Shown one piece after another: positions 24,501-35,900 of a stretch of DNA of 64,000 nt (position 1 is its first letter; each line of letters starts with the position of its first letter). The position numbers were made by a program, and so were the translations under genes. The notes below the pieces were generated by a model. It worked only from the letters and a program-made list of their open reading frames with translations. It was not told the origin of the DNA and ran no database searches. Source of the stretch: Litoditis marina (Eukaryota > Nematoda > Chromadorea > Rhabditida > Rhabditidae). The stretch spans positions 10,701,690-10,765,689 of the forward strand of contig OZ038440.1 of assembly GCA_964036275.1 (NCBI GenBank). Direction: 5' to 3'.

Positions 24501-26878
24501 CGACAGAACACGAACCTCAAACATTAAGGTATATTGTAAAAGTCGTAATTTGAGCTTACCACTAAATAATTCATTTTTCTACGGGATCTGCTCGTTAGGC
24601 GTTGTTTGAAACTTCCAAAAACATTTCAGCTGGCGACAATTCACGAGTCGGGTTACGACGTGCCTTCCAAGTCTGTGTCCGGTAGGAGAGAAGAGGGAAT
24701 AGAGAAGGCCACAACAACCGAGGCACCCAAGGACCAATATACGCAGGAGAGAGAGGTTCGGAACTGGGATTGGGAGATATTGGCACAGAAAATGCTCAAT
24801 ACCACCTAGTTGAAGGCATTGTCACGTGAAACGTGTGCAACATATTGAAACTGGCCTCATGCCTTGCGCTTCGCTTCAATGCGAATGCGCCCAAAAACGA
24901 AGTTTTCGAATCTCCGCTAATGAATTGTGATTAAACGAACCACAAAATGTCAATAAATTAGTTTTTGTAGCGCATTTGCATCGGAGCGACGGAATTAACC
25001 GTGTAGCGCAACGCACGAGATTCGGTTCCTGTCAGACCACCTTTAAAGGGCAAATGGCACACTTACTGATCTTCTGTTCATATCTCAGCTAACTACTCTA
25101 ATGTCTCAGTATAGTTTTATCCGCAATTTTATTCTCATATCCACATTAATTTTCACACTAATAGTTACGTCAATAACCAGAACAGACTGCGTCCTTATCT
25201 GTTCAGCTCATGTGTGTTGTATACACATTCTTGAGGTTCGTTCCGTGTTTTACTGGTCAGATGTTCACAAACATAGAATGCGTGTAAACTATACTGTTAG
25301 TCAATTGCACAGAACGTGAAACATGTTAAACACAGCAGAAATCAGAAACGTGCAATGACAAAGAGCACGATTCCTCATTGGATAGCTAAATTTACGACGA
25401 ATATTCAATTTACTTCTAGTATACTTCAATTTAGGCTAACAGTTACATTTGCCTTGAATTCTCATTTTAGTTACAGGTGGCGACAGTGGAGGAATCCGGC
25501 TACGATGCTCCCTCCGACGGTGTCGCCGGTGGAAATATGGAGGAGACGGTGAATACCCCAAAGAGTGTATCCGTAGTCGATCCGAAGGTATAGTCGACAT
25601 TATTACTACGTAGACTCCTACAGTACACGCACTATCAGTTTCCAAGGTCTCTTTCCTAATGCAAACATAAACTTTGCTCGAAATGCTCGAATTGCCTGAA
25701 ATGTTGAGAAGCTGATTTGAGGTTGAACACACCGAAGACTGTACCGGTAGTCGATCCAAAGGTATACTCAACACTATTCCTACTTACACTCCCACAGTAC
25801 ACACATGACCCTTTTTCAACAACTTTGTCCAATACAAACATCAACTTTGCTTGAAATGATCAACGTATTTTAATTGTTGAACGTCACCCCGAAGGGTAGG
25901 CGATCCGAAGCTCACCAAACCCGCCCTCTACCGTAGGCTGTCCACAACGGTTTGATGGAACCTATACCGTCAATAAAGATATTAATCACATACGAATATG
26001 TTATATACCGGAAAAACGTCATGATAGTCACCACAAAAACGGTCAAACGCAAGAAAGTACTCACACTACTCACAGGGACTGTTGTGTTGGAGTTTTATGG
26101 CGATTCTGAACAACAAAATTTAGGTGATCGATTCGTATGCAGTGGAAACGTCATCACCGAAGGATAAAAGTTATGGACGTCGCCTGAAGGATTCTCGCAT
26201 CCGCACATGCTTCAGGTTGGAGAAATATCGCAAATTCGATGATTCTTCACATCACAATGTGTTTGAAAGATATACAATACAAATTTTTTTAGTTAAAGAA
26301 GGAGATTATGTGGACCAATCCCGGGAGATCGGTCCTTCAAACTGCAATTACGATTCACGTAACAAGCACCTTTATTCCTAGTATAGGTTTTGTTTCCAGA
26401 GAGGTCAGCCCCCTTATACCAATGGACGAATCCCGAGTGACGAAGGCGTACTCATTGGAGCAGTGTACTGACATCTGCAGACTGTGCTGGAGATGTCTCA
26501 GGGGGAAGAAATGCCGATCGGTTGCCTATGACAGGTTTGTGAGAAAGAGAAAGAAGAGAAAAAAAGAAAGAGAGGGAATGAAAGAAAGAAAGGAAGTGAG
26601 GAAGAGAGGGAGAGCGAGCGAACCACGAAGAGAGAGAGAGAGCGTAATTGATTGTGATGTTAGTATTTACACGTAACTCCACGCTGTATAGAAAAAGATC
26701 TTGTTGAAATGCACAAACTTGCACAGTTATTTGTTTTCACAGATGTTACAATGTACGATGAATTAAACTTTCTGCTCATTCCAGTTCTAAAGAGATGTGC
26801 GCCCTCTCATTGTCTCCCTTGTTGGATGGGGGAGAGAACAGCTCTGGCATGATATACCATAACAGAGGAGACTGCTAG
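21582..26878 (+). CDS. Secreted PAN/Apple-domain protein
   Basis: Twelve exons (21582-21745, 22107-22228, 22524-22597, 22916-23047, 23501-23629, 23938-23994, 24182-24271, 24630-24755, 25477-25587, 26124-26215, 26400-26534, 26785-26878) give 441 residues. A signal peptide (MWFILLLLPCSLALS) is followed by a PAN domain at about residues 17-95 (C-x-SLKQCQNAC, RCRSLTYTEQFGRC, HRTCY). A second, more diverged Cys-rich PAN-like unit lies at about 110-195. A Glu/Ser/Thr-rich linker (about 200-340) contains a repeated motif, ESGYDVPSKSVSG in exon 8 and ESGYDAPSDGVAG in exon 9. A third PAN domain closes the protein (YSLEQCTDICRLC, KCRSVAYDR, MCALSLSP). PAN domains bind proteins or carbohydrates, and many nematode PAN proteins belong to the apical extracellular matrix, so an extracellular matrix role is inferred. 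An AATAAA follows at 26910. Confidence 0.85.
23097..23333. mobile_element. MITE, PAN-gene intron 4 (same family as 14370-14604)
   Basis: The left end reads GATATAGTC, CCATTCCTACTGAGACTC and TACAGTA. The right end has TACTGTAGGAGTCTCAGTAG, GAATGG and GAACTATAG, the inverse. The terminal motif CATTCCTACTGAGAC is shared exactly with the copy in NDUFS1 intron 10. Confidence 0.72.
25477..25835 (+). repeat. Local duplication of an exon end and following intron in the PAN gene
   Basis: The end of exon 9 plus its intron start (about 25550-25665, TACCCCAAAGAGTGTATCC, GTAGTCGATCCGAAGGTATA) reappears at about 25727-25850 (CACACCGAAGACTGTACC, GTAGTCGATCCAAAGGTATA), about 180 bp downstream. The second copy lacks a good acceptor in the right phase and is probably not spliced in. 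Confidence 0.65.
26540..26645 (+). repeat. Purine-rich (GA)-type low-complexity tract
   Basis: Intron 11 of the PAN gene begins with about 100 bp of almost pure A/G sequence ending in a GAGAGAGAGAGAG run. It has no coding meaning. Confidence 0.8.
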
Positions 26879-27217
26879 ATATATTCAACAAATGATGTGT
26901 GTTACATACAATAAACGGTTTTATAAATTTGATGTGCAGTCAAGCGAAAGAAACAAACATATAGGAAAACTTGAGAACCACACAGGCTCGTAATATAAAA
27001 AGTTTCGTAGCGCGATGAGAGTCAAACAATACTAGATGAATATCTATTGATTCAATCAATTACGTCGCTTCGCTTCTGACATATTGAAACTATTCGTTGT
27101 TCTGAATGGTGAGATTGTGAATATACAGACATTTCAGTTATCAAAACGCGAAACGAAGTGGTGACTTTATTAATGAGTGAGATAACAGTTGAGATTAATA
27201 GTGAGATGGACATTTGA

Positions 27218-27800
27218 TTATTTCTTTCCGAGAAGAAACGAGAGCGTGTTTCCGACCAGTCCCCCTTGAGCTGCCCACGCGGAACCCGTGCCTCCCGGAC
27301 CAGGATACACACCTACTCCTGGAATCAATTGGGTTGAAAGAGATCAAAATGAAGTGAAATTATCCATTCGAAATGACAGTTCATAAACGCCATTCGATTA
27401 AAAGAGTTTGAGACTCAGTACCTCAGTATTGATTGTAAGTAAATGCGTAAAGAGAGTAAGTTGAGGTGTTTCTATTCATAGTTGTTTGACAGAATCCTCT
27501 TCTTCTAACAGAAATATCTGTGGATGGGAAGCAAGTTGGTGTGAAAAACGAGTTAAAAGATTTTTCTCAAATTTGAAGTAGTTAAATTGAATATGAATTC
27601 GCTGGAGGTGAGAATGTGGATAACAAAACAGAGCTGACCCTGACCATAACCGGGACTGTAGTAACCGCCACCACTGTATCCTCCTCCGTAGTACTGGAAC
27701 ATGACTCATTGATTGGTTTTAAAAAGTTTTTTTACCTTTATCTACCTCTCTCTCTCTCACTTCCTCATCCCTTCTCTCTCCACATCTGTCAATTTATCTT

Positions 27801-27842
<42 letters not shown>

Positions 27843-28768
27843 CCCCTCTCTGAGCTCTTCTTTCTCCTGTATGGCAGTGTGTTGTTCCTTCTCTCCATGT
27901 TTCTCCAACAAACCGGTTTAGTTTCAAACTATGTCCAATTATATGGTGTGGTTAACCATACTTTTGAAATTACTGTCAAAGGAACGGTTGATAGCAATGA
28001 AAATTATCTAAATAGCCAACTAGAACTGAATATCAAACATGAAAAAAATAGTGACTTAAAATGTGAAAAATATTAGAAATCCTGCGATTCATCCCTGTTG
28101 TTTTTCGCGGTGTAGCTAGATTTCACTACAAATTTCATTGCGGGGCAAAAGCAAAGTTTCGGGTAGATTATCTCCCACCGAACCCTATATATGAACTAAT
28201 ATATGAATGTATACCGGCTGTGAATATCCCACCGGTTGTGAGTATACGATTGGTCTGCTTTGGTGCATATGGTAGTGGCGATGTTCATGGAAACTCGTGT
28301 GTTGTTCGATGACTGGCGGAGGTCCTGAACATGATACAGTATGTAAGAGTATCCCAGCGAAGATTTCAGCGCACAAAAAATTTGTAACGTACTTAATGAA
28401 GTAGCCTAGGTTATTCATTAGGATTGTGAAAAACGAGACGTTTTCATAAATTACAGATATATGAAAACTTATTTTTTTTTCACACCATCTACGACGTTCT
28501 TTAGCGTTGCCAAAAAGAAAGCTATAGTGTATAGAGCTTCTGACAAGTGGTGATAGTTTAAAAAAACCACTCATAGAATGTTATATTCTTTCCACATTTC
28601 TTTTCAAAAGTACACGTGACCTAAAAATAATTCTATTTGAATACGCTGATATTCTTGTTTTCATTTTTGAGTGGTCTACTCACCCTCATCCTCATACTCG
28701 TACGTCGTTGCGTATCGGTTACATTGCACTGCCACTAACAGAGCCAGACATACTAGTAATCGAAACAT
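27218..28768 (-). CDS. Secreted Gly/Tyr/Pro-rich peptide, 116 residues
   Basis: Four exons in one consistent phase on the minus strand: 28684-28768, 28215-28324, 27639-27693 and 27218-27318. The ATG follows ATTACAG by 3 bases. Residues 1-16 (MFRLLVCLALLVAVQC) form a clear signal peptide. The mature part has an acidic Tyr-rich stretch (YATTYEYEDEG), a His-rich segment (HEHRHYHMHQ), tandem YSQPVGYSQP, then YYGGGYSGGGYYSPGYGQG and a Gly-rich, more hydrophobic C-terminus ending FLLGKK. The composition resembles YGGY-type nematode peptides (antimicrobial caenacin/NLP-like) and Gly/Tyr-rich cuticle or eggshell proteins. I cannot decide between these. The longest exon is only 110 bases, so the gene is invisible to ORF length filters. 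The second intron contains a (CT)n tract. Confidence 0.72.
27738..27850. repeat. (CT)n microsatellite
   Basis: Pyrimidine-rich sequence with about 19 uninterrupted CT dinucleotides around 27803-27840. It lies in intron 2 of the Gly/Tyr-rich peptide gene. Confidence 0.9.
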
Positions 28769-31147
28769 TATCTGTAATTCATTATAATATATTCCACCAA
28801 CACCTCACAATCGAAATGCGAAACATATATACCTTTGGTTGAACATAACAATAGAAAAATCTCAAAATTGGACGTTTTCGTTCGTCTCTATGCAGTTCAC
28901 AGTAGTTTGTGAAACTAAGAGGTTCGAGCTAGAGCAATATTTTGGATCACAGTTCAATGAGGGAAGACACGATCTCTTCAACTGTTTTCAATAGGAGAAA
29001 CATTCTGACATTCTGATTCATTCTCAGACATAAAATACAAACCAAACATTTTTAGACTGTATAGAGTTCAAAAAACACCACAAGAAGACACACAGGTACG
29101 GAGAAACGAAAAGTAGATGTTTCTAAAATAATCACATGACATCTGGAAGATACATCTGACGACTACACGCTTCTACACGTTGTGTATGATTTGAAGTTTG
29201 ACCACGAGTTTGTAACACCATAAACAAAAGCAGTGCCCATGGCGAGACAAAGGGTGGAACGTAGAATGGCATCATGACCTTTCCTTTACAGCGGCTGGAG
29301 AAATGAGAAATCAATCAAACCACAGTTCAACGTTACCTATTTCGGCTTTTCGCTAAACAACTGACTAATACAATGAAAGGTCACGTAGTAAGAGAATGGT
29401 TGTAAAGCACCATCTTGTTTGTAGCGAAAAGTCGAAGGATCAAGGGCTATTGTAGTAAATTTGTAATTTCGTATTTGAATCCCTGAGGAATTTCACAGAA
29501 TTCAAACTTGCGACATGAACAACAGAGTACTAATATTAACAAAAATAATAAGCACGCATCTAACACGAAACACATCAAAATCGAAAAAAAGTTTCGTGTT
29601 TTGATCTTGTACTCGATGAACAAAGACTGCAATGACTAGAGATACACTGCTTCTCAGATCAGGCCAGAGTTGTTATACTTACACTGTTATACTTACACTG
29701 CTTGAGTTGTTATACATACACTGCTTCTCAGATCAGGCCAGAGTTGTTATACTTACACTGTTATACTTACACTGCTTGAGTTGTTATACATACACTGCTT
29801 CTCAGATCAGGCCAGAGTTGTTATACTTACATTGCTTGAATTGTTATACATACACTGCTTCTCAGATCAGGCCAGAGTTGTTATACTTTGATGCAACAAA
29901 ACTGTAAACTGATCTACAATTGACGGGTTTCAGATTATTTAATACAGTGACAGCGACAGTAAAGTGAACGTAAGGTTAGCGGTAATTCGGAAGGTAAGCA
30001 AGACAAAAGTAATGAAAGGGTTGATGAATTTGTTAAATGTACTTTACATCAACTAGCAGCTGCTTCATAACAAGTTTTTACACAAAGTTGTTGTTGCTTC
30101 TCTCTCAATAATTTAGAAAGACAGTAGTACAGCCTTGTTTAGAATGGAATGAAAAAAAAAATTGGCTCAAAAAATAAGTCTACAAACTCTTTGAAACAAC
30201 GTTATCAAACTCTCAACTAGGAGCCAAAGTGCGAGTTCTGTATCTGTACGGAATATTTTCAGGGATGCATCACCTCAACCTTCTGATTAAAAAGCTACAA
30301 CAACAGTTAATACGGTTTTCTCTTTTTATTATGAAAATACACTTTCAATCCCATAATACCCATACCCTTCTCTTATTTTTCCAGTTTTCCAGAAATTTAC
30401 TTTGTTATCTTCTCAATATTTCTGTTTTTCTCCAGAAAGACAACCCGGAACACACCTATCATGGCCGCGTGACCACTCGGAATAATTACTGAAGAAGCTG
30501 CTGTTTTGTTTCGTCTGTTTCGTCTCTGTTGGGAATTCCATTTTCTCATTAAAGAAATCGACGATTCGTGAGGCATGTCCACGATTTCCTTCCATCTCAG
30601 CTTCGCCTGCTAATTACCACCCACGAAGCCAGATTTCTAATAGAAGTAAGTGGAAAAGTCACGTAAACGTGAGAAACCTCACCCACTATGCACTTTTACA
30701 TTGCACGTTTCTAAATTATGGTGTGATTTCAAAGTTTTCATGACTCTTTATTGGAGTAGAACTATAAACTTCACAAACCATGTCTTATTTGTACTAGTTG
30801 AAATGTTGAAAAAGGAGAGGCTTAAGTTGGGTGCTACTTTGGCCATTCAGAGCGTTTCAGCTTATGAATAACAACAAAATGTGATTGTTTCTTTGAGGGG
30901 CCGTTTTTCAATCCTGATGTGCATCACACGTTCCACTTCGTCATTCATATATTAGTCAAAATGTAATCACCACTCACGGCCTCGAATCGCATGGCACTCA
31001 GTGATTACTTTCGAGTTTTTTTACTAACGTTTACAGTGAAAAGAGATCAATTTCAGAACTGAAACAAAAAACTGAAGCTTATTACTGAAAGTTTGTTTGT
31101 AATTTTCTGGGTGGCACTATTTTCAATAGTTTCAGTCAGAAGTCTCA
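28769..31147. other. Intergenic region with minisatellite and unconfirmed exon candidates
   Basis: No confident gene. A minus-strand frame at 29135-29277 reads MMPFYVPPFVSPWALLLFMV with a signal-like N-terminus and an acceptor-like TTTCTCCAG upstream. On the plus strand, 29954-29993 and 30436-30492 could be two exons (the second ending HGRVTTRNNY-stop), but no start exon was found. A minisatellite occupies 29640-29890. Confidence 0.4.
29640..29890 (+). repeat. Minisatellite, 74/74/60-bp units
   Basis: GATCAGGCCAGAGTTGTTAT recurs at 29657, 29731, 29805 and 29865. Each unit contains TTGTTATACATACACTGC and smaller TTATACTTACACTG subrepeats. The last unit is shorter because one subrepeat is missing. 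Confidence 0.9.
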
Positions 31148-32661
31148 ATGCGTCCCATTCTAGTGGGAATCACAGGCGGGGTGGCGAGCGGAAAAGTAAG
31201 TTTTCCATCATTTATTCTGGTTCGATTGAGGTGAAAATCAAAATTTTGTTAATTGAGAAACTAGTTTAGTGTTTTTAAATATTCCTTTTAGTGTTTCTTT
31301 TTTTGTAAATTTTTTTTCTTCAAGTGAAATTTTAAAATTTGGTTGTAGTTTGATCGACATAAATTTCGAGTATACTACATTTTTGCAGAAAATGTTCACG
31401 CACAAGCTGGCCGCTCGATTGAATGAACGTCGTCTTAAAACACTGGAAGTGGATCATAGTCACGACCAAGGTTGGTGGAACAATTGGAAAAGTGTGTATA
31501 CTCGGATTGTTTTCTAAACAATGTTATGAAATGCGCGAATGAGTTCTTTTTTTTTGAAACTTATACAAGCAATTTTGCTCTAACCCACGGTGACTGTAAG
31601 TTCATTCCGTTGATATGGAAACTCTTGTTGACTATATTGAATGTGAAAACTGTTCAAACTATCAAATACCAGATTGTTTCACGCGTAACGTCAGGACAAC
31701 TGAAATTTTTTTTTAAATTTTTCCTTCCAGCGGGTTCGTGCCCCAATTCTGCGGACTGTATTCTATTCCATGGTCTGAAAGTCTTTGAGGACCTCGAACT
31801 AATGCACCAGCTTGACGTCAAGGTGTTCATTGACGTGGATGCTGATCTGCGACTTGTCAGAATGAGTAAGCATCAAAATCGAATCACATCCGGCTCGGGA
31901 GCGAGCTGAAGCGACCAAATCTTCGTTGTAGTTTGATCTCGATCGATACACGTCATAAATATAAAAAAATTGCCGAAAACAAACCAGATTGAATTACAAA
32001 TACGACGGGATAGAACAACATAGGCTTGCTTAAAAAGAGCAAACCCTACAACTAGATTTTCTGTTCATTACAGGGTTTGCTAGAATTTCATGACTCTTAC
32101 CTATGCTTCGCGGAGAGTTGTAGAAGATTGTGAATTGAAGACTTTGCGGCATCGCAAGGTTTAGAAAAGTAGCCAATTTGCGGTTTGACTATTTTGTCAA
32201 CTTTTCAGTGGAATCTGCGAAGGAAGTGTCACAGTTGGCAAAGAGTTACAACACGGAAACACGCAAACATCAAATCGTGAATCTGATGAAAATTAGGAAA
32301 ACTGCCGACATTTGGGTCGATCACATATCGAGAGGTAGTCGCAAAGAAATGATAAGAATTACTTATCGACAAAAACGCGTTATGTGCAGTACTGCTGTAA
32401 GCCATAAACATTGAGATTTTCATACTTTTCGTGGAACTCGAAACGATGCTTGCTCGAAATAGTTGGTCACACAAGTTTCAACAAAGTTCCACAAGCAAAC
32501 TAACACAACTTCAATATTTTACAGAGAAGCTGGATCACATTGCCGACCTCGTAATTTCCGCACGGAATGGACCTAGTGAAAAGGAGCCCATTGAAGTTTC
32601 CGTTTATCTGGATAAATACGAGAAAGCACCAGATACACCTGTTTCCACGGACTTTGCTTGA
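31148..32661 (+). CDS. Uridine/cytidine kinase-like P-loop protein, short and probably degenerate
   Basis: Five exons (31148-31195, 31389-31470, 31731-31865, 32209-32334, 32525-32661) give only 175 residues; uridine-cytidine kinases are about 260. The P-loop is present (residues 5-16, [12 protein letters not shown]), but the residue after the invariant Lys is Lys, not Ser or Thr. VDHSHDQ stands where the family has the catalytic QDSFY-type motif. The following substrate-binding stretch of some 60-70 residues is missing, and the intron there (31471-31730) holds no convincing exon. The C-terminal half still matches: [12 protein letters not shown] (family ADVVLFEGI), [14 protein letters not shown] (FVDTDADTRL) and [11 protein letters not shown] (YADVIIPRG). 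A catalytically dead paralogue or an expressed pseudogene is likely. The ATG is preceded by TTTCAG 12 bases upstream. Confidence 0.68.
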
Positions 32662-32997
32662 TTGAGAATGTGTTCGAATCTCATACGAGATAGTTTCATT
32701 TCATGTTTTTCTTTTTTTTCTGAAGATACGTGATGAAATATGGCAAGCAGGCTTTTGACGTCAAAATTTTCAAAATATTGTCAGACCTACTACAACATGT
32801 AAAATAGACAAATTCAAACAAACTCTACCTTTAACATTCATCTTTATGTTCTTTGTCGAAGTAGCGAACTGTTTTATTATGAATGCGGATTGCTTTGTAC
32901 GTTTTATCGAAGGATAATTGTTTCGTAATACACAAAACACACATAGGCAAGAACAGACGAAATGATATCAGAAAAAAAATATCAAAGTTTCTGTTGC

Positions 32998-35900
32998 TTA
33001 TTGAATAACTGGGTTGTCACTGGCGAAGAAGGCTCTGGAAAACGACGATGAAAAATGAAACTAGAATACGAATGTGATATTTCTGTAGTTTGTTTTTCGT
33101 TTTCCGACTATGCTGTGACAAACAGTTTCGTTTCACATGAACAGTTTCGCAATTTACTGTATTACGTACCGGTAAAGTGCAGCTGCAATGAGAGCTCCAC
33201 TAAACGGTCCGGCATAGTAGACCCAATGATATGCCCAGAAACGATGGGGAAGAGAACTGGACATGAATATCTCAGCCACCACGTTTGGACCGAACGAGCG
33301 GGCCGGGTTCATTGAGCCACCAGAGATGTTTCCTCTGAAAATTGCGAAGTATAAAAAGGCGAAGAACAGACTGTGTGTTATTAATGTTCATACAAGTGTT
33401 ATATTTATGAAACCACCAGTTCGTGTACTTGGTTAAGGATTTGATTGAAAGAAGTGGGGAAAATCAGTTTACCACAACCTCGTTAAGCGTACTATGCTCA
33501 TTCGCAAACTACGATTTGTTTCACAGTTCACAGCAGACTGAATTACATTTGAGTGTACGATCTATCAAATTCAACTCACATAGCAAGAATGTCGACTGCG
33601 AGTGTGAGTCCGATTGCCAGTGGCGCCAGCATGTTCATGTCAGAGTCGACGGCTGTCAACAGCACTGCCAGTGTCAGCACCCCGCTCCCGACCATTTCCA
33701 CGGTTAGACCCTATAGTGAGAAAGTTACGGAACCATAAGAAAGAAAGTGCTGAAATACATAGTAGATGTAAATTTAGTCTTATACAACAGAGAAACATTC
33801 TAACATTTGTACAGAATTTTTACTCAAGCGTAATGAATGCAGTCGGAAGTAAAAAACTGTCGTATGATAAAACCAGATTTGAAACTGAGGGTTTGTTTCT
33901 GGAATATAGAGAACTTGAACTACTACTGCCAAATGTGATTGGCCGTAAATGTCCTATTGTTTGGTTTATCATCTATTCAAACATACAGTTTTTCTCACTC
34001 ACCTGATACCACTCGAAAGCATCTGCGATCAGTACAGCACCGCCCTTGATTTCCATGAAAGTGTCCAAATCTAACGTTGCCTAAAACACGTGAGAGGTTA
34101 TGATACGTTAAGTTCGCATTTGAAATTGACTATAGCGTCTGCCTTATTGGCATTAGAGCGCGCGAACTGAGCGAACTGAGTTTCCACATTCCTTTCAGTC
34201 CTCCTTTAAGGGCTCAATGGGGATGATAAGAGTTCTCAAACAATAAGAACATTCGTAAAAAGTGGAGGACCAGAAAGTGTGTGAGTTCTGTTCGGGTTCA
34301 CCGTTTTCTGCAAAAAGTGAACAATACGATGTTGTGAATGAGTGTGCAACAAAAAAAGAACAATACATTTGTTTGCACTACGGTTCACAAAAACAGAATA
34401 TACAAAGTATAACTTGAACGTAAAAGTGCATAGTGTTTTTCCCTAAGAACGTTGTGAACCGTTGTGCAAACAAATGTATTGTTCTTTTTTTGTTGCACAC
34501 TCATTCACAACATCGTATTGTTCACTTTTTGCAGAAAACGGTGAAACCGAACAGAACTCACACACTTTCTGATCCCCCACTTTTTACGAATTGTTCTCTT
34601 TTTGGTAGTTGTACTAGTACAACCACTTCTAGAGTTGACTTAGAAAAACGATTTTTGAATAGTGGTGACCATCAAACATCCTGATATCTGGTTCCGAGTT
34701 TTCAAACGATGTGATCCTACTTTTTTTAAAAATATTTTTGGCGCTAATTGACCTCTTAAATTGGCGTGACAGGCGAAACTGGTTCAAAAAACAGATTTTT
34801 TCCGCTTCGTTAATTAAAATCTGAATATTGTGAAAAATCTGCGTCCTTACAGTACAAAGAAAATCTTTTCTCAATTGGCGCGAACGAGCGCCAGCATTGG
34901 CGCAATATATGGAACATGTTACTCTTATTGGTAAAAAATAACTGGAATGAATCGCCTCGACCAATTAGCACAATTTCCAACTTTTTTTTGGTTCAGAAAC
35001 CCTATTTTTAATTTTGGGGCCATTTGGCGGATAAAGTACCGTTTTGGCGCAGAAGCTCAAAGAAATGTTGGTATCCAAGCCGTATTCGTCAACTATGTTC
35101 ATAGTTCGGACATCTGTGGAACATATCGCTCGTTACCCTACTTTCCTAGCGTCGTTCTAGTTTGGCGCCACTGGGCGCCAGCGTTTGGCGCCAAATAAAA
35201 AACATGACACCAAATTTTCAGAGAAGCCTGGGATTCACTTATCTAACCTCTGTGCAAAATTTGGGAGCATTTCCTCCATGGGAACACATATTTTCCAGCT
35301 TCTGGCGCCTATTGGCGCCCGCGCCAAGCGCCAAACGAAACGTGACATCACCAAACTTTGGGGGCCGAGCTAACTTTGGGGTCTACGCATGTGTGCCAAA
35401 TTTCAGCCGAATCGGTCCAGTAGTTAAAAAAATAATTTTCTATGCGGACACCGGACGAGCGACGCGCTCCGAGCGACAAGCGACGAGAGACGAGATACGA
35501 GGGACGAGGGACAACGGAAATTTTCATAACGACACAACAGCATAACTTGTTTTCAACCTTGACCGATTTTCCTAATTTTTTCACACAACATGTATTGAAT
35601 AGATATCTAGCTCTCTCTCTTCTTAAATTTTGAAAAAATGTTTTATTCGAAGACTTTTGTGGTTTGAAAGCCAAAAATGGGTGCGCAATGGCCAAACCAA
35701 ACACAACTCACACGCAGCGCTTCGCGCTGCGCGCGATCACTTACTCTAACTAGAAACGCAGCAGTGATACTGCCTGCAATTTGACAGATCCAATAGCAGA
35801 CGGCGTTGACAATTGACATCTTGCCCACAACTGCTACTGCCATGGTGACAACCGGGTTGATGTGGGCACCACTGAAACAGTTTGAGTTTCAAAGTTCAAT

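Noticed and set aside
31472..31909. 145-codon frame running through the kinase-like gene
   Set aside because: The first half is intron sequence that happens to be open; only the part from 31731 in this frame is exon 3.
35162..35545. 127-codon plus-strand frame
   Set aside because: It lies wholly within the palindromic repeat in the aquaporin intron and has no domain.
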